A stretch of 64,000 bases of DNA from NCBI RefSeq assembly GCF_001186365.1, contig NZ_LDTZ01000013.1, positions 434,001-498,000 of the forward strand, read 5' to 3'. Below the pieces are notes generated by a model. That model saw nothing but the letters and a program-made list of their open reading frames with translations. It ran no database searches and was not told where the DNA came from. Numbering within the stretch: position 1 is the stretch's first letter; each line of letters begins with the position of its first letter. Position numbers and translations under genes: made by a program. This document shows, one piece after another, positions 41,301 through 53,378 of this stretch. The stretch is from Gordonia jacobaea. Its GTDB lineage: Bacteria; Actinomycetota; Actinomycetes; Mycobacteriales; Mycobacteriaceae.

Positions 41301-44300
41301 CCTTCTCGCGGTGGTTGAGCTGCATGTTGGTCAGGCCGCGGTAGGGCGTGATGACGCCCTTGGGTTTGCCCGTCGAACCCGACGTGTAGATCACGTACGC
41401 CGGTTGATCCGGGTCGACGTGGGGAGCCGTCCACGCCGGTGATGTGGGCTCGGGCAGGTCGTCGACCGCAAGTGTCGGCAGGCCGACGGTGTCGAATCGG
41501 TGCGCCACCGAGCTGTGGGTGAGGATCAGCAGCGGCGCTGCGTCGTCGATGATGCCGTGGAGTCTGCCGTCGGGGTGATCGAGTTCGAGGGGCAGATACG
41601 CTCCGCCGGCCCGCAGGATCGCAAACAGTGCGACGACGGTCTCAATGGAACGGGGGATCGCCAGTGCGACAACTGTTTCCGCTCCGACACCGTGGTCTGC
41701 GAGCACATGCGCGACACGGTCGACCTCGCCGTCGAGCTGTGCGTAGGTGAGACGCGAATCGCCGTAGATGAGTGCATCGGCGTCGGGGATCGTTGCGGCG
41801 CGCTCGGCGAGCAATCCCGACACCGTGGTGTCGGGGAGCCGATGGAGTGGACCGACGAGCGCAACGTCCGACTCGAGCGAGAGATCGAGGGAGGCAACCG
41901 TGGTGTCGAGGTCGCGACCGATCAACTCCAGTGCGTGGCGGAATCGTGTCACGAATCCGTCGGCGTAGCGATGGTCGATCAGGTCGTCTCGATACTCGAG
42001 TCGGAACCGAATCGATGCACCAGGTGTCACCACGAGCGCCAACGGGTAATGGGTGTGGTCCAGACTGCCCTCGCCGATGACGTCGTGCAGCGCCGACTGC
42101 TCGCGCTCCTCTTCTTCGGTTCGGAAGTTCTGCAGGACGTAGAGGACGTCGAACAGCACCGGATGCTCGGTCTCCTGCTGAAGGCGGGCCAATCCGATGT
42201 GGTCGTAGGCCATCAGCTCTACGCGGGCATCCTGACTGCGGCGCAGGAAGTCTCGCACCGACTCCTGCGGATGCAGCACCGTTCGCACGGGGACGGTGTT
42301 GAGGAACAGCCCGATCACGGTGTCGAGGCCGGCAACCTCTGTCGGACGGCCGGCGACGGTGGAACCGAACGCGACGTCGGTGACTCCGAGGACGCGCGAC
42401 AACGTGAGGGTCAGGGCCCCCGAGATGACGGTGTTGAGTGTGACGCCCGCAGACCTCGCGTCAGCGCGGAGTGACTCCGACGCGGCGACACCGAGGTCGA
42501 CCTCGATCCGACGCGGCGCACGAGGAGTAGACCCCACCGCCCGCGGCGCGACGAGTGCTGGCTCGGTGTAGCCGTCGAGATGTGCGTGCCATGCCGCGAG
42601 CGCGTCGGCGTCGGACGTGTCAGCGATCCAGGCGAGGTAGTCGCGCAGTGACGCTTCCGGTGTCGTCGCCTGTGCGCCTTCGAGGTGGGCGAGCAGCCGC
42701 GACACCACGAGTCCGCCAGACCAGCCGTCCCACAGTAGGAATCGACGGTTGACGACGATGCGGTCGTGCTCGCCGGGCAGGTGGATCAGCGTGATCCGCC
42801 AGAGGGGTGCGGTGCCGATCGGGATCTCGCGACCGCGGTCGGCGTCGAGGACCGCGTCGAGTTCGAAGTCGACGACGTCGGGCGACACCTCCGTGAGGTC
42901 GACCTCCGCGATGACGGGATCGACCGCGCTGCGGATGATCTGCACAGGGGAGCCGTCGACCTCGACGAATGCCGCCCGCAACTCGGGATTCTCGTCGAGC
43001 AGCGCACGTGCGGCGCGCCGCAGCGCCTCGGCGTCGATTCGGTGGCCGAGGTCGAGCCAGAACTGCGCGGTGTAGATGTCGTCGGATGCGTCGACCTGCG
43101 ACTGGAAGAACAATCCCTCCTGTAGCGGTGTCAGCGGCCAGATGTCGTCGATGGTTCCGTGTTCGCGAGTGAGTCGCTCGACGGTCGCTTCGTCGAGTGC
43201 CACCAGACGTCGATCGGCGTCTGCGATCACCCGGTCGGTGATCGCCTGCGCCAGGGTGTCGGCGTGTGGGATGACTTCCGAATCGACGTCGACGATGACC
43301 GACCAGCCTGCGTGATCGGGAGAGTCGTTGCGCAACAGCCTGATCGAGACGGGGTGTGCGGTCGGCAGTCCGTGGTCGCCGACGAGCACGTCGGGTTCGA
43401 CGATCTGCCCCGCAGCAGTGGCGCCGGCCAACGCCGCGCCGACCTGCGGCGAGAGATAGCGCAGCACATCGAGACCCGGTCGGTTGCCGAGAGTCGGGTT
43501 CAGGCCGGAAGGTAGCGAGGGATTCGCCAGGTCGATGCGTACCGGCTCGAGTGCCTGCAACGGGCCGACCGTGCGAGTGCCGACGGGTCGCAGGTCAACG
43601 GCAAGGTCGATCAGGAGTTCCCGCGGCGCATCGGCGCCGAAGACGTCTGCGATCGCACCTGCCAGTGCCGCAACGAGAGCGTGCTGGGTGGGATGTTCGA
43701 CGTTCGGGTCGTCCACGTCGACGCGAGAGCGGTGTGTCGAGTGGTCGGTCCCGGATGCGCCGGATGCGCCGGATGCGCCGTCGATGCGCGGTAGCGACGC
43801 TCCCGGCGCGAGGGCTTCAAGATAGTGCGCCAACGCGCCGACATCGGCGGCTCGTCCTGCCAATCCCGTTGCCAGAGTGCTGAGTTCGGCGTCCGGTGCA
43901 TCGACCTCGATGTGCCTACCCGCGGCGGCGTCGTCGAGCGCGGTCTGGAGGTCGGTGCGGAGGATCTCCGCGGACGTCGGATCGACAAGCGCGGCGTCGA
44001 ACGCGCCGATGACCTCACCGGTCGCGGGCACGAAGGTCAACCCGTGCGCGGGTGCTTCGGTCGGCTCGCTGTCGGTGATCGAGACCGGAAAGGTGCTGTC
44101 ATGCGTGGACGCTGTCGTCAAGGTCCACAGGATCGGTGCGGGCCGACTGACCGTGGTGCGCAACGCGGGATGCGCCGCGACCAGCGCAGAGGCGATGTCA
44201 CCGACCGCGTCAGCGGTCACTGTTGAGGGAGCCCAGGCGCGAATGATGCGGGGCGGCAATGTATCCGGATCGATGTGGCCTTCGCGAAGTCGCGCCAACG

Positions 44301-45807
44301 CAGGTGTCAGCGATACTGCGCCCGCAGCTCCGTGCGTTTGCGTGTGAACCGAGCGCAGCGCATCGTTGAGCTGTCCGTCGGGAGTGAATGCGCGTAGGCG
44401 TTCGGAGGGAGCGGTGGCGAGCGCGCGCAGGAAAGCGGCGAAATCCTCGCCGAGACGATGCGCCTTTTCGGCTTCCTCGGCGACGGTGCGAACGACGACT
44501 TCGGCGGGCCTGTCCCGACGCCTGACCTGGATCTGGATCTCGACATCGGAGACAGGACCGGATGCGAGGGCATGCAGCGAGAGTGGATGGCCGCCCATCG
44601 TCTGCCGCGAGGTGTTCGCCATGACGTTCACGCCGAGACCGAACATGCGGTACGGGCCGTCAGATGGTGCCGATGAACCCGCGTCCCTGGCCTGCGCTGC
44701 GAGAGCACGGCCGAGATCCTCACCGCGAAAACGACTGTGGGCGACGAGCGCGAACACCGCGCGTTCGGTGCGGGCGGCGAGGTCGGCGAGGTTGTCGCGC
44801 GGGTGCGCGTCTACGCGCAGCGGCAGCACACTGGTCACCATCGACGGTGTTGTGCGTGCCCTACGGTCAAGGCGCCCGGTCACGGGTAGCGCGAGAACCA
44901 GGTCGGTGCGGCGGGTGCGCACATGGGCAAACGCCGCAACCGCGGCGATCAGCAGGACGGTCGGTCGTACCCCTGCATCGCGCGCCAGCGTGCGCAACGG
45001 GTCGAGAACCTCGAGGGGAATGTCGAAGCGTGACGCGATGATCCCGCGACCGGGCACCACATCGTCGTCGAGGAGTCGCACCGGCTGCGGCCGGTCGCCC
45101 ATCCGCGCCAACCAGTAGTCGGCATCGGCGGTGAAGTCGGGACCGTCGCGATAGTCGTGCTCGGCGTCGAGCACCGGGAGCAGCCGCCAGTCCCTGGCTC
45201 GCGACGCAGTGCTGTTGCCAGAAGTCTCGGATGTCCCGGAAGCGCCAGATGCCCCGGAAACGCCGGATACGTCGTAATGCTCCTGCACCGCCTGGGTGAA
45301 GAAGCCGAGCCCCATGCCGTCGCAGACGAGGTGGTGAACCTTCACAAGCGCCAATGTCGGGTCGGGCTGGTCGATTCCGGAGTCGGTGTCGGTCCGGGCG
45401 GTGCGCAGGATCGTGCACTCGGTGAGTGGGCCGTGCGTGATGTCCATCGGCTGCGCGAGTTGTGCGGCCATCCAGTCGCGCGCTTCGGGGAGAGGTATGT
45501 CGAGGATGTCGACATCGAAGTCGGTAATGGGCAGGACCCGCTGCCGTACGTCACCGCCCTCTTCGACAAACACGGCGCGCATCGCTTCGGCCTTCTCGAG
45601 GACCGCGAGGATAGACGCCCGCAGACGTTCGACATCGGTTCGTGCGTCGACCTCGACGTAAAGTCCGGTCACGTACAGGGCTGGGTCGCCCGAGGCCTGC
45701 ATCGACAGATAGATGTCACGCTGACCGGCGAGAACGGGCAGTGTCTGATCCTGCGAACTCGCATGCTGCGAAGTCGGATGTTGGGGGCTGACATGCTGCG
45801 AGGTCAC
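32371..45807 (-). CDS. NRPS with three elongation modules and an unusual N-terminus
   Basis: A 4478-residue nonribosomal peptide synthetase. Domains, with key motif positions: C (HHLVCDG, ~157), dead E-like domain (HHxxxDG replaced by FDAALVD, ~602), C (RFLLWDGWS in place of HHxxxDG, ~1020), A1 (~1470), T (GGHS, ~1873), C (HHIATDEWS, ~2062), A2 (~2548), T (~2940), C (HHIATDEWS, ~3122), A3 (~3583), T (GGDS, ~3977), E ([10 protein letters not shown], ~4166). By-eye codes: A1 DMENLGLINK (N5-hydroxyornithine), A2 DGWVIGAVVK (no assignment), A3 DAQEGGLVDK (basic residue, Lys/Arg-like). It ends in an intact E domain with no thioesterase or reductase. The GTG start overlaps the upstream NRPS stop. 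Low-complexity repeats occur in several linkers. Confidence 0.93.
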   Translation of the reverse strand: MTSQHVSPQHPTSQHASSQDQTLPVLAGQRDIYLSMQASGDPALYVTGLYVEVDARTDVERLRASILAVLEKAEAMRAVFVEEGGDVRQRVLPITDFDVDILDIPLPEARDWMAAQLAQPMDITHGPLTECTILRTARTDTDSGIDQPDPTLALVKVHHLVCDGMGLGFFTQAVQEHYDVSGVSGASGASGTSETSGNSTASRARDWRLLPVLDAEHDYRDGPDFTADADYWLARMGDRPQPVRLLDDDVVPGRGIIASRFDIPLEVLDPLRTLARDAGVRPTVLLIAAVAAFAHVRTRRTDLVLALPVTGRLDRRARTTPSMVTSVLPLRVDAHPRDNLADLAARTERAVFALVAHSRFRGEDLGRALAAQARDAGSSAPSDGPYRMFGLGVNVMANTSRQTMGGHPLSLHALASGPVSDVEIQIQVRRRDRPAEVVVRTVAEEAEKAHRLGEDFAAFLRALATAPSERLRAFTPDGQLNDALRSVHTQTHGAAGAVSLTPALARLREGHIDPDTLPPRIIRAWAPSTVTADAVGDIASALVAAHPALRTTVSRPAPILWTLTTASTHDSTFPVSITDSEPTEAPAHGLTFVPATGEVIGAFDAALVDPTSAEILRTDLQTALDDAAAGRHIEVDAPDAELSTLATGLAGRAADVGALAHYLEALAPGASLPRIDGASGASGASGTDHSTHRSRVDVDDPNVEHPTQHALVAALAGAIADVFGADAPRELLIDLAVDLRPVGTRTVGPLQALEPVRIDLANPSLPSGLNPTLGNRPGLDVLRYLSPQVGAALAGATAAGQIVEPDVLVGDHGLPTAHPVSIRLLRNDSPDHAGWSVIVDVDSEVIPHADTLAQAITDRVIADADRRLVALDEATVERLTREHGTIDDIWPLTPLQEGLFFQSQVDASDDIYTAQFWLDLGHRIDAEALRRAARALLDENPELRAAFVEVDGSPVQIIRSAVDPVIAEVDLTEVSPDVVDFELDAVLDADRGREIPIGTAPLWRITLIHLPGEHDRIVVNRRFLLWDGWSGGLVVSRLLAHLEGAQATTPEASLRDYLAWIADTSDADALAAWHAHLDGYTEPALVAPRAVGSTPRAPRRIEVDLGVAASESLRADARSAGVTLNTVISGALTLTLSRVLGVTDVAFGSTVAGRPTEVAGLDTVIGLFLNTVPVRTVLHPQESVRDFLRRSQDARVELMAYDHIGLARLQQETEHPVLFDVLYVLQNFRTEEEEREQSALHDVIGEGSLDHTHYPLALVVTPGASIRFRLEYRDDLIDHRYADGFVTRFRHALELIGRDLDTTVASLDLSLESDVALVGPLHRLPDTTVSGLLAERAATIPDADALIYGDSRLTYAQLDGEVDRVAHVLADHGVGAETVVALAIPRSIETVVALFAILRAGGAYLPLELDHPDGRLHGIIDDAAPLLILTHSSVAHRFDTVGLPTLAVDDLPEPTSPAWTAPHVDPDQPAYVIYTSGSTGKPKGVITPYRGLTNMQLNHREKVFEPAIALAREAGVSGRLRIAHTVSFAFDMSWEELLWLVEGHEVHVADEQLRADSTALVAYCATHRIDVINVTPTYAAQLFADGLLAGDHVPALVLLGGEAVSEPVWTALRQHPHTLGYNLYGPTEYTINTLGVGTDETPTSSVGTPIWNTTAHLLDPWLRPVPAGVPGELYISGAGLARGYLGRPDLTAERFVADPFSDGGRLYRTGDAMKIRPDGNLDFLGRTDDQVKVRGYRVELAEIDAAVTALPQIASSAVVATADPATPDVKRLVAYVIPADADAELDYAHLRRELSAKLPDYMVPTLFATVTEFPMTVNGKLDVKALPAPEVGGTRRAPRTELERRLCEVFAEVLGLPDTDEGCAVGIDDDFFALGGHSMAAMRLVSTLRAELGAELAIRDLFEARTPADIALRTELTGSTTDITTGVRPDRIPLSPAQERLWVLYEMDPDDISYHYGHVVRVHESIDTDALSAAMRDVLARHESLRTVFETTADGEVYQRVLDSAEIPDVVEVRTAGAEVTEVTREFLTRAFDLRSAPPIRVQVAHVAAPDESTVAVLTIAMHHIATDEWSDRPLLTDLTAAYAARAAGAVPEFSALPVQYADYALWQRDRISERGQKQLDFWTDTLADLPEELALPRDRPRRPGAPGPAATESTVVDADTRATLARIAADRGASMFMVAQAAVATLLYRVGAGTDIPLGSPVSGRNDPALDDLVGFFVDTQVLRTDVGGHPRFDELIDRVRAVDLAAFDNQDIPFQQIVEHLAPQRVPGRNPLFCVSVGYLPFGAMPDRFLGVPATFEHLTSVSAKFDLAFTVVDNTETGELTLALEYATTMFDAATAQDLLARLARILRVVSATPEVVVDQIELLGPDDEASIRDAERGAQALADHADTVADLIDDATRRHSSRIALSDTNGGSVDYAQLAAATERLAGRLIDLGVRPGDVVAVLVPRSMAQLTALQGVLRAGAAYLPIDTDTPADRVATILDDARPAAVIVGSGNSAPTAVSVPTVSVPTVSVDDGLFDEASADSVTSPTNAALPHVRADDAAYVIYTSGSTGRPKGVVVTHRSVVNVLRWRAQTMPGGGIGPADTVLAKTPVGFDGAVWELLLPFTVGARVLVAEPGAQRDPRRLADLIGAHGVTTTVFVPSLLELFVPHLPGLDSLRHMIVGGEALRTELVDDVLAAAPSLAVINAYGPTETTVVVTDHTAVPHASTRTAPIGRPIAGTDLLVLDTSLRRVPDGAVGELYVRGTPLARGYLGRPARTAGSFVADPTGDQPGARVYRTGDLVRRRAGVLEYLGRIDSQVKVRGNRVELGEIDAALRSLPQVADAAVAVDSDRVVGWIVAASDSEDAGSQDESSVVESVTRQLSTLLPDYMIPSPLVVLDAFPLNQTGKLDRRALPTPTVDGSQGTSPRTSLESDLAEIFSAVLGTDVTDIHASFFTLGGHSLAAIKLVNLIRGSLGYDVGVRTVFDEPSIARLAEWLVANGEATPPESHSDTTSLRRRADAEPVLSFGQAQMLTLAGVSGPTSTYNVPLLWRPDGPQGTTPIDAEVLRAAVRDVVDRHEILRTRYPDDRPDVVVAPQIPVRVVSDVTELHADAAHAFDLAAEIPIRVATTSEFAVVTIHHIATDEWSAAPLRADLDTAYRARGQQIAPEWDDLALQYSDFAAWQRDLLADDRGRRELDFWRRALDGSPEELSLPYDRARPPRPSGRGDGVLVGVRPETVVALKELAASTGTSMFMVFQASVAVLLSRLGAGTDIPLGSPVTVRDDARLDQLVGFFLNTLVLRTDVSGDPTVAELLARVRAADLSAFENKDVPFEQVVEAVAQSRSSALNPLFQTMVVYVDGRLPESPTDGNTGTHEGEGIAPPLPTTAKFDLSFDFTEDATGVTPRVGGVIEYSTDLFDRATVESMAQRLVMILDFMAAQRDRPLRELDIRIATELRDLHRPPAPATTFPELFDAAVARDRSAPALRGHDGTRTFGELDLRVKTIAARLVAEGIGPEDVVVVSLPRGVVALEAIFGVLVAGAAYLPIEPGTPRERVAAMTGVAAPRRVIDTLDDPILAPTQADSAPALRRTATVLPDHPAYVIFTSGSTGTPKGVVVPHRGLANLFASHRRMLHEPARRRAGRDRLRVGHAWSLAFDASWQPQLWLLDGHEVSIVDADTQHDAQALAAQLRAESWDFLELTPSHLRQLDGAEESLCAIGFGGEAVPDAQWQRYRELTGTDAYNLYGPTEATVDALVARAADAEHPVVGRPVDGARAYVLDPALMPVPDGVDGELYLAGAGLARGYLGRGDLTAERFVADPFAADGSRMYRTGDTVRWTRDGQLDFRGRADDQVKIRGFRVELGDVESALTSVPGVTTALVVARAGRLVGYVVADRYPEQNWTGEKQAPVEPATLRAAVRAMLPDYMVPATVVVLDALPTLPNGKIDRRALPEPTFDHTVRPPETDVQRRVCHAVADVLELPADQVGLDDDFAELGGDSIVAMQLVARLRAEGFTLSPRDVMVNRTIVGLADTVERAGATPELARVTAGVVPATPIVGWLDELTSGNPEHIGGFHQSALLTVPAGLDVDALTQALSILVSRHHMLRARLVATTSPWHFEIPEIREDTTESGVVPEVLVVDGSEGDLIELARTVRARLDPVAGRMVAAAWSDRGDEPGRLLVAIHHLVVDGVSWRVLVPELIAAYTQLTAGVAPEDISLAQVSTDFGAWARELAELDRSGETDLWRQIAADVDPLAVFSRALDPTRDRQGTVLRHRVDVDTDVAREILGPVGARLGVGVDEVLLGAFGAAISTPTLVDSEGHGRVEHLVPGADLTGTVGWFTAVHPIRVGGTDDAATQARDLAAQRATIPDGGVGYGLLRYGSASGDESSGREIIDLPSAAIEFNYVGRYRDFAFDGWSMAPESVDIGPDDEMPAGYGLIVDVATVDGPDGPRLSATWNYQPGMIDAHAIARLAERWLAALAELASVNCGETEGGR
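38261..38305. repeat. 15-base in-frame tandem repeat inside NRPS
   Basis: Two near-identical 15-base units (38261-38275 and 38276-38290, one base different) and a diverged third encode TVSVP repeats in an A-domain surface loop. The period is a multiple of three, so copy-number change would keep the frame. Confidence 0.8.
43751..43777. repeat. 9-base in-frame tandem repeat inside NRPS
   Basis: Three perfect copies of CCGGATGCG encode Gly-Ala-Ser repeats (read on the minus strand) in a linker of the dead E-like region. A related Gly-Ala-Ser stretch lies near 45215-45270. Confidence 0.85.
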
Positions 45808-48800
45808 TGGTTGACTCCGGATTCTGCTGGCGCCGCAAGCGAATCGAGCGCCGTGCACAGTGCAGCGGCGAGGTCGCGCACAGCGGCGTCGTCGAGGTGG
45901 TCGGGTAGATAGCTGAAAGTCGCGGCGACAACGGGACCCGACGACTCGTCACGACAGACGATGTCGATCTCGAGCGGGTAGGCGACACCGAGGGCCGGGT
46001 CGGGATCTGCGGCGAGTGCCGTCGATTCCACCGAGGGCTGCCAGGGCGAGCCCCCGCCGACGGTGAAGCGTCCGAGGTAGTTGAGCAGCACGGACGGTCG
46101 CGACATGGTGGCGAGTGCGGCCGACAACTGCGGGTTGAGGTAGCGCAGCATGCCGAATCCTGCACCGGCAGCGGGCATTGCGGTCCATGCTGTCTCAGCG
46201 TCGGCGATTGCGTCGGCGATGTCGCCGGTGGCCGATAGCCGGATCGGCGCGACGGTGGTGAACCAACCGACCGTATGCGACAGATCCGCGTCGACCCCGA
46301 ACTCATGTGCATCGCGACCATGACGTTCGGTGTCGACGATGAGGTCCGCGGTGTCGAGAGCTCGTGTTGCGGCGACACGCAACGCCCCGAGGAGCAGCGA
46401 CGTGATCCCCACACCGCGGCGGGTGGGTAGATCGGAGACGAGCGATGCCGAGGTCTCCGGAGACAACGTGACGACGTGGCGCCGCTGGTCGGCGACGGTG
46501 CCCGACGTGGCGAGCCGACCGGGCACCAGTTCGCCGCCCGGTGCCAGCACCTGCGCCCAATGGGCCGCCTCGTCGAGCAGTGCCGGGTCGGCGGCGCGTT
46601 CGGTCACGGCGGCGGCGAATGCGTGCAGGGGTGTCGGGGTCGGAATCGGTTGCGGCGCAACACCGGTGGCTGCCGTCTCCCAGAGGGTGTGGAGATCCTC
46701 GAGCAGGATGCGCCGGGAGACGCCGTCGACGGCGAGATGGTGAATGACCAGGATCAGTCGCCCCGCGATCGGATCGTCGGGTGAGCCGGTCGTCAACCAG
46801 GTCGCGCCAACCATGCGTCCTGCGCCGGGCGACAATCTGCCTGCCGCGGCGCTGGATTCGGCCGACACAGCTGCGGCGAGCGCGTCCGGATCGTCGAAGA
46901 CGGATCTGTCGAGCGTGACGATTCGCAGGACGTCGTCGACGTCGACCGATCCCGGTGGCGCGCTCTGCATGTTCCAGAGCACACCGGCGACGATCTGCAA
47001 CGAACTCCGAAGCGCCTCATGGGAATCGAGCAGTGCACGGAACATTGCGCGAAGCGTGTCGGCGTCGAGTTCCGCCGGGGTGTCGACGACGAGCGACTGG
47101 TTGAACCGGTCGATCGTGCCACCGATCTCACGGAGTCGATGGACGATCGGCAGCAGCGGAATGGGCGTCGGCGCGGTGGCCGCCGGGTCGTCCGTGCTCG
47201 TCGGCGCGGCAGACGACGTGTCGTCGATCCACTCGGCGACCGAGCCCAGTCCGGCGACCGTGCGGTGCGTGAAGACGTCCCTCGGCGTGAATCGGATGCC
47301 ACGTCGCCGTGCGCGATTGACCAAGGTCGTCGAGACGATGCTGTCGCCGCCGAGCGCGAAGAAGTCGTCGTCGACGCTCGGCGGGTCGTCGAGTCCGAGA
47401 GTGTCGGCGAAGATGTCGGCGAGCGCGGTCTCGACCGCTGTCGTCGGTGCACGACCCTCCGCGACGCCGACCTCGGGCTCGGGAAGTGCTGCGGCATCGG
47501 TCTTTCCGTTGACCGTCAGCGGGATCGAGTCGACGATCAGCACGGCCGACGGGACCTCGTGCTCAGGGAGAGCGTTGCGCAGTGCCTCGTGGAGTGAGTC
47601 GGCGTGCAGCGAATCGGAAGCGATATTGTCCGCGACGGCGTAGGCCAGGATTCGGTCGGCACCGCTCGGTCCGGGCCGGGTTAGGACTGCGGCGTCGCGC
47701 ACGCCGGGCAGACCCGCGAGGGCTGCCCGGATTTCCCCGAGTTCGATACGGAAACCACGGATCTTGACCTGTGTGTCCGCGCGCCCGAGATAGATGAGCG
47801 CACCCTGTCGGGTCTGTCGGAACAGGTCCCCGGTGCGATACAGCACCTGACCGGTGCCCGAGGGGTCGGCGACGAAACGGGTTGCATGCAGCGCCGGGCG
47901 CTGCAGGTAACCGGCGGCGACCTGGGGGCCGGCGAGGTACAGCTCACCCACGGCACCAACGGGTACCCGGCGCAGATATCCGTCGAGCAGATGGCCGGTG
48001 AAACCTGGCAGCAACGCCCCGACGTCGCTGCCCGTGGCGGTATCGATGGTCTCCTGATCGAGCACCAGATACGTTGCATGGACGGTGATTTCGGTGATGC
48101 CGTACATGTTCACCAACGTGGTCCGCGGATACCGCCGGCCGAACGATCGTAGGCGCGGCAGGTCGAGCGCCTCGCCACCGAAGATCACGTAACGCAGTGA
48201 ATCTAATGCCGACCCGGAGCCAATTGTTTCGGGGGTCTCCTGGTGCTCGGGGATCTCCTGGTGCTCGGTGTCTGCGAGATCTGCGGCGTCGAGGGCGAAG
48301 AAGGCCGACGGCGTCTGGCTGAGCACGGTCACACCCCGCTCGCCGATGAGGGCGGCGAAGTCGGCGGGCGAGCGCGTGGTGGCGTGATCGGGCAGGACGA
48401 GGTGCGCTCCGGTCGAGAGCGGACCCCACAGCTCCCACACCGAGAAATCGAATGCGTAGGAGTGGAACATCGTCCACACGTCGTTCTCGTCGACGTCGAA
48501 CAGTTCGGCCGTGGCATCGATCAATGCGGCGACGTTGCCGTGCGTGACGGTGACACCCTTGGGCTTTCCGGTCGACCCGGACGTGAAGATCACATAGGCC
48601 GGGTCAGCCGGGGTGAGTTCGGGATCGAAAACCGCTGTGTCAGAGAGGGAGTCATCTTCGCGCTGGAGGTAGTCGGCGTCGACGATGACCGTCGGCGCGG
48701 CGTCGGCGAGGGTCGACGAGATGCGTTCACTCGGGTACGCGGGATCGATCGGAACGTAGGCGGCGCCGCAGCGCAGTACTGCGATGATCGCGGCGACGAG

Positions 48801-51800
48801 GTCCGTCGAGCGTTCCAGGATCAGGGCAACCGAGTGGCCGCGTCGCACGCCGTCGCGGCGCAGGCGTGTAGCGATCGACGCGCTGAGTGCGTCGAGTTCG
48901 CGATAGGTGAGAGTGTGCGTTCCGCCGGACACGGCGGGACGGTCGGCGAAGGTGCGTGCGGTGGCGGCGAAGATGTCGACAAGGGATCGCCGAGGACGAA
49001 CGACGTCGGGTGCGGGCAGTACGGGAAGCTCGGCGGACCGGCCGAGGCGCAGCTGCGCGACGTGACTGGTCGGGGCGTCGACGAGCGTGAGGAGTATGGA
49101 TCTCACGCGCTCTGCGAGATCAGTGACGGTCGGTTCGTCGAAGAGTGCCGCGGCGTACTCCACGCGCAAGCGGATGCCCGCGGAGTCGGCGAGTTCGACG
49201 AACTCGAAGGTCAGGTCGAACTTGGCGGTTCGCGCTCGTGGGAAAACGGGTTCTGCACGCAACCCGGTGAATTCGGGGGCGATGATCGGGTCGCGGTACT
49301 GAACCATCGTCTGGAACACCGGATGTCGGCTCAGTGCTCGTTCGGGTGCGAGTGCGGTGACGATCTCGTCGAACGGCACATCCTGTGCGGCCAAGGCCGC
49401 GACGTCGGTCTCCCTGACGCGGCGCAACACCTCGAGGAGTGTCGGATCACCGGAGAGGTCGGTGCGCAGCGGCAGGGTGTTGACGAACATTCCGATCAGC
49501 GACTCGGCGGACGCCGATGACCGGCCGGCCACCGGGGTGCCGACCACGATGTCGTTGCCTGCTCCGGACGCGTTGAGCGCGAGCGCCACAGCGGCGTGCG
49601 CTGCCATGAACACGGTCGCGTCGAGTGCCCGTGCGGCAGAGCGGAGCCCGACGAGAACGTCGGCGTCGACGACCATCTCGACTTGGCCACCAACGGGATC
49701 CGGCTCGATGGGTCGGGGACGGTCGTAGGGGAGGTCGAGTTCGGCCGGTGCGTCGGCGAGTTGGTCTCGCCAATAGTCGAGTTGTCGGCGCACCAGTGAC
49801 CGGGAATCGGCGACGGTGCCCAGCCGCTCGATCTCGACAAGCGTGTGATCGGCGTACTGGAGCTGTGGTGCGGCAACCTGCGTGCCGTTGTATCCGGCGG
49901 CGAGCTCGTTGAAAAGCGTTGCTGCCGACCATTCGTCCGCGGCGATGTGATGCACCGTGAGGAGCAGCACCGCCGACGCTTCGGAGGTGCGTAGGAGGTC
50001 GGCGCGCAGGGGCAGGTCCGCTGACAACTCGAATGGGCGCCCGACGAGTGAGTCGATCGTCGCGTCGAGGTTCGCGGGTTCGATGTGGTGTTCGTCGATC
50101 AGCACCCTCGCGCCGTCGACCCCATCGATGACCTGTGCGTCGTCGACGATCCTTGTGCGGAGCGTCTCGTGGCGTTCGACGATGCCGTCGAGTGCGCGTT
50201 GCAGGCGCGCAGCGTCGACTGGCCCGTCGAGCTGAACGGCGAACGGAATCGTGTACGCGGCATCGCCGATCCCGCTCTGGAAGGCGAGTCTGCGCTGTGC
50301 GGGCGACAGCGGAATCCGTTCGGGGCGTTGCGCGGGCACGCCTGCCGAGTTGTCGGTGACGCCGGTAGTCGTGATTTCAGCGCTGTCGGCCGCGAACAGC
50401 GCCGCGAGGTCGACGAGCCGCGGGTGGGCAAAGACCTCGGCGACACCGACGACACGTCCGGTCGCCACCCGCAGCCTCGTCAGCACACGCGTCGCCGACA
50501 GGGAGTGGCCACCGAGGTCGAAGAAGTTGTCGTCGACGCTCGGCCGTGCCGCGCCCGCGGCGTCGAAGCCGAGCACGTCGGCGACGGTGTCGACGACGAG
50601 GCGCTCGAGTTCGGTGCGCGGCTCGCGTCGGGAGACCGCGCGCGGCGAGGTCGGGGCGGGAAGGGCTCGACGGTCTGTCTTGCCGCCCGGTGTGCGGGGA
50701 AGAGAGTCGAGTCGGGTCCACGTGGCAGGGATCATGGCTGCGGGCAACGTATCGGCGAGTTCGGCCGGGACGGCGTCGGGTGCCTGAGCTCCGGCAACGT
50801 AGACGTCCAGACGTGCGTGTCCGTCGTGATCCTCACCGGTTACCGCCACGGCATCGTCGACTCCGCCGAGTGCGAGGACAGCTTGTTCGACCTCACCGAG
50901 TTCGACGCGGGTGCCACGGATCTTGACCTGCGAGTCGGCACGACCGAGGAGTTGCAGTCTGCCGTCGGCAGTGATCAGACCACGATCGCCGGTGCGATAC
51001 ATCCGGTCACCGCAACCTGCCGGGTTCGCGACGAATCGCGTTGCGGTCCAGTCGGAGTGCCCGTGGTAGCCCCGCGCCAGTTGGACGCCGGTCACGTAGA
51101 CCTCGCCGGAACGGCCGGCCGACACCGGGTTCAGGTGACGGTCGAGCACGACGACACCAGCGCCCGGAACCTGCGTGCCGACGGTGATCGTGCCGACCGC
51201 GGCGGTGCGGATCGTCGCGGTGGTGACGTCCCCCGCGACCTCCGACGACCCGTACGAGTTCACGACTTCTTCTGCGGCGCCCGCGAGTTGAGCAGCAGTG
51301 CTGCCGGGAAGCGGCTCACCGGAGACAATCCACCGGCGTATCGACGCGACCGGCGCGGGACGCGCTGAGCTGTCGGGGAGCAGGTCGGCGATTGCCCTCG
51401 CCAGTGACGGCACGGCCGTGATCTGGTCGACCGCGTGACGGTCGATCAGCTCGGCGAGTGCCATCGCGTCGCGCGCGGACGCGTCGTCTGCGATGGCGAC
51501 GGTGGCGCCCGCGGCGAGTGCGCCCAGGATCTCGGTGGTGCCGTCGATGAACGCGATGGCGCTCTTGGCCAGTACGACCGATCCGTCCCACCGCTGCGCG
51601 GCCCACGCGATGCGATTCGCCAGCGCAGCAGCGGTACCCACAACACCCTTCGGTGTTCCGGTCGAACCCGACGTATAGATCAGGTAGGCGGCCGACTCTG
51701 GATGTGCCGTGTACGGGGCGAGTTCGGGCGAAGTGACCGCGTCGGCGCGAATCTCGGCGAAGCTGTGCTCGTCGAGCACGAGCGCGGGTGCGGCGTCGTC

Positions 51801-53378
51801 GAGCATGAATCGGATGCGACCGGAAGGGTAGGTCGGGTCGATCGGCGCGACGACCGCGCCGAGCCGGGCAACGGCCAGGATCGCGACCACCATGTCGATG
51901 CCACGCGGCAATGCCACTGCGACAACGGATTCGGGTCCGATTCCGCGATCTCTGAGCACGTGAGAGGTTCGTCCTGCGAGCACATCCAGCTCGCGGTACC
52001 CGACGCGTCGATCACCCGAGACGAGGGCTGTTCGTCGTGCACAGCGTTGCGCGGTATCCGAGATCTGCTGGGCCACCGGAACATACGGCAGGGGAGCTGA
52101 CGGCAGCGATGCTGACGGGAGCGATCCTGATGGCGGCGTCGTGGCCGGAGGGGTCACCGTGAGGCCACCCAGGAGCTTCTCACGCGAGTGCGCGAGCAGG
52201 GTCAGCCACGCGACGACCTCATCGAGTAGGTGCGGGTCTGCTCCGCGGCGTTCGAGCACCAGCCCGATGGAGGGGTCGTCTTCGACGAGAAGTGTTGCGG
52301 TGAAGTCGTTGTCGTCCTCGATGTGGGGCCGCACATCTCCCCGAGGGAAGCTCTCGAACACGACGAGTGACGAGATCGGGCTGCCGAGATCTACTGCCGA
52401 CATGATGTCGGCGAGCGGCACGTGGTGGCTACCGAGGAGGGCGAGTTGCTCGCGCTGCAGTCGTGTCAGCGTGTCGCCGACGGTGTCCGATGGATCGATG
52501 CGCACCCGAACCGGGATCGTGTTGATGAGCATGCCGATCATCTCGTCGACCCCGGGCACCGACGGATCCCTACCGGAGACGACCGTCGCGAATACGACGT
52601 CGTCGCAGTCGTTTCGGTCGGCGAGCACGAGTGCCCAGGCGAGCTGGATGACGGTATTCAGTGTCGCCGAGGACTGCGTCGCGACGTCACGCAGCGCCGC
52701 CGATACCTCGGCGCTGAGGTGCGCGCGTAGTGGCACGGCGGGCGTCGTCGGCTCGACGATCTCGATGAGCGTCGACGCCTCGACATCTGCGAGTGCCCCG
52801 ACCCACGGGCCGACGTCGCGGCCCCGTGAGGCAATCCAGCGTGCGTAGTCGCTGATCGGCCGTACGGGTGCGAGGGTGTCGCCCCGGTACGCGCGCACGA
52901 TCTCGCTGAACATCAGGTGCAGCGACCACCCGTCCAAAGCAACATGGTGTGCGACGACGAACAGCCAGCGAGGGCGTCCGGACTCGGTCACGAGTGTAAA
53001 GCGCAGCGGCGGAGGCGAAGTCAGTGCGATGCCGGTCGTGCGGGCGTCCGCGCGCAGGGTGTCGAGTCCGTCGTCGAGCGTGGCGATGTCGACGACGGGG
53101 AGCTGTGTCTCGACTGTGGTGTGGACGCGGGCTACGGGTTCGCCGGTCCGTCGACGTGTGTACGAGGTCCGCAATGTTGCGTGTCGAGAGGTGACGGTGG
53201 TGATCGCCTCGCGCAGGCGGTCGACGTCGATTTCATGCGTGAGGACCGTCGTGAGATCAAGGTCGGCGAGGATCAGATACGGGTCGACGTCATCGGAGCC
53301 ACGAGGGGCTGTCGATCGGTAGACGATCGCTTCCTGGAGGCCGGTGAGGGGTAGGACGTCTTCGAGCGCTGCGCTCAC
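45804..53378 (-). CDS. NRPS, two modules ending in epimerase
   Basis: A 2524-residue synthetase with layout C-A-T-C-A-T-E. Positions: C1 HHVALDGWS (~143), A1 (~564), T1 GGHS (~954), C2 HHIAADEWS (~1142), A2 (~1595), T2 GGDS (~2008), [10 protein letters not shown] (~2212) with [11 protein letters not shown] and NYLGRF. A2 reads DFWSIGMVHK, one position from the threonine code DFWNIGMVHK, so with the E domain it should add D-(allo-)Thr. A1 is atypical: the A4 segment is FIDGTTE, which puts the usual Asp235 one residue late and gives IDTTISSGDK; its substrate is unknown. The GTG start overlaps the upstream NRPS stop by four bases, with GGAGGG nine bases before it. Confidence 0.93.
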   Translation of the reverse strand: MSAALEDVLPLTGLQEAIVYRSTAPRGSDDVDPYLILADLDLTTVLTHEIDVDRLREAITTVTSRHATLRTSYTRRRTGEPVARVHTTVETQLPVVDIATLDDGLDTLRADARTTGIALTSPPPLRFTLVTESGRPRWLFVVAHHVALDGWSLHLMFSEIVRAYRGDTLAPVRPISDYARWIASRGRDVGPWVGALADVEASTLIEIVEPTTPAVPLRAHLSAEVSAALRDVATQSSATLNTVIQLAWALVLADRNDCDDVVFATVVSGRDPSVPGVDEMIGMLINTIPVRVRIDPSDTVGDTLTRLQREQLALLGSHHVPLADIMSAVDLGSPISSLVVFESFPRGDVRPHIEDDNDFTATLLVEDDPSIGLVLERRGADPHLLDEVVAWLTLLAHSREKLLGGLTVTPPATTPPSGSLPSASLPSAPLPYVPVAQQISDTAQRCARRTALVSGDRRVGYRELDVLAGRTSHVLRDRGIGPESVVAVALPRGIDMVVAILAVARLGAVVAPIDPTYPSGRIRFMLDDAAPALVLDEHSFAEIRADAVTSPELAPYTAHPESAAYLIYTSGSTGTPKGVVGTAAALANRIAWAAQRWDGSVVLAKSAIAFIDGTTEILGALAAGATVAIADDASARDAMALAELIDRHAVDQITAVPSLARAIADLLPDSSARPAPVASIRRWIVSGEPLPGSTAAQLAGAAEEVVNSYGSSEVAGDVTTATIRTAAVGTITVGTQVPGAGVVVLDRHLNPVSAGRSGEVYVTGVQLARGYHGHSDWTATRFVANPAGCGDRMYRTGDRGLITADGRLQLLGRADSQVKIRGTRVELGEVEQAVLALGGVDDAVAVTGEDHDGHARLDVYVAGAQAPDAVPAELADTLPAAMIPATWTRLDSLPRTPGGKTDRRALPAPTSPRAVSRREPRTELERLVVDTVADVLGFDAAGAARPSVDDNFFDLGGHSLSATRVLTRLRVATGRVVGVAEVFAHPRLVDLAALFAADSAEITTTGVTDNSAGVPAQRPERIPLSPAQRRLAFQSGIGDAAYTIPFAVQLDGPVDAARLQRALDGIVERHETLRTRIVDDAQVIDGVDGARVLIDEHHIEPANLDATIDSLVGRPFELSADLPLRADLLRTSEASAVLLLTVHHIAADEWSAATLFNELAAGYNGTQVAAPQLQYADHTLVEIERLGTVADSRSLVRRQLDYWRDQLADAPAELDLPYDRPRPIEPDPVGGQVEMVVDADVLVGLRSAARALDATVFMAAHAAVALALNASGAGNDIVVGTPVAGRSSASAESLIGMFVNTLPLRTDLSGDPTLLEVLRRVRETDVAALAAQDVPFDEIVTALAPERALSRHPVFQTMVQYRDPIIAPEFTGLRAEPVFPRARTAKFDLTFEFVELADSAGIRLRVEYAAALFDEPTVTDLAERVRSILLTLVDAPTSHVAQLRLGRSAELPVLPAPDVVRPRRSLVDIFAATARTFADRPAVSGGTHTLTYRELDALSASIATRLRRDGVRRGHSVALILERSTDLVAAIIAVLRCGAAYVPIDPAYPSERISSTLADAAPTVIVDADYLQREDDSLSDTAVFDPELTPADPAYVIFTSGSTGKPKGVTVTHGNVAALIDATAELFDVDENDVWTMFHSYAFDFSVWELWGPLSTGAHLVLPDHATTRSPADFAALIGERGVTVLSQTPSAFFALDAADLADTEHQEIPEHQETPETIGSGSALDSLRYVIFGGEALDLPRLRSFGRRYPRTTLVNMYGITEITVHATYLVLDQETIDTATGSDVGALLPGFTGHLLDGYLRRVPVGAVGELYLAGPQVAAGYLQRPALHATRFVADPSGTGQVLYRTGDLFRQTRQGALIYLGRADTQVKIRGFRIELGEIRAALAGLPGVRDAAVLTRPGPSGADRILAYAVADNIASDSLHADSLHEALRNALPEHEVPSAVLIVDSIPLTVNGKTDAAALPEPEVGVAEGRAPTTAVETALADIFADTLGLDDPPSVDDDFFALGGDSIVSTTLVNRARRRGIRFTPRDVFTHRTVAGLGSVAEWIDDTSSAAPTSTDDPAATAPTPIPLLPIVHRLREIGGTIDRFNQSLVVDTPAELDADTLRAMFRALLDSHEALRSSLQIVAGVLWNMQSAPPGSVDVDDVLRIVTLDRSVFDDPDALAAAVSAESSAAAGRLSPGAGRMVGATWLTTGSPDDPIAGRLILVIHHLAVDGVSRRILLEDLHTLWETAATGVAPQPIPTPTPLHAFAAAVTERAADPALLDEAAHWAQVLAPGGELVPGRLATSGTVADQRRHVVTLSPETSASLVSDLPTRRGVGITSLLLGALRVAATRALDTADLIVDTERHGRDAHEFGVDADLSHTVGWFTTVAPIRLSATGDIADAIADAETAWTAMPAAGAGFGMLRYLNPQLSAALATMSRPSVLLNYLGRFTVGGGSPWQPSVESTALAADPDPALGVAYPLEIDIVCRDESSGPVVAATFSYLPDHLDDAAVRDLAAALCTALDSLAAPAESGVNQ

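Noticed and set aside
38446-41442. 998-codon open frame antisense to the large NRPS
   Set aside because: No recognisable domain, rich in Arg/Val/Asp as expected for antisense frames, and it lies wholly within conserved A, T and C domains.
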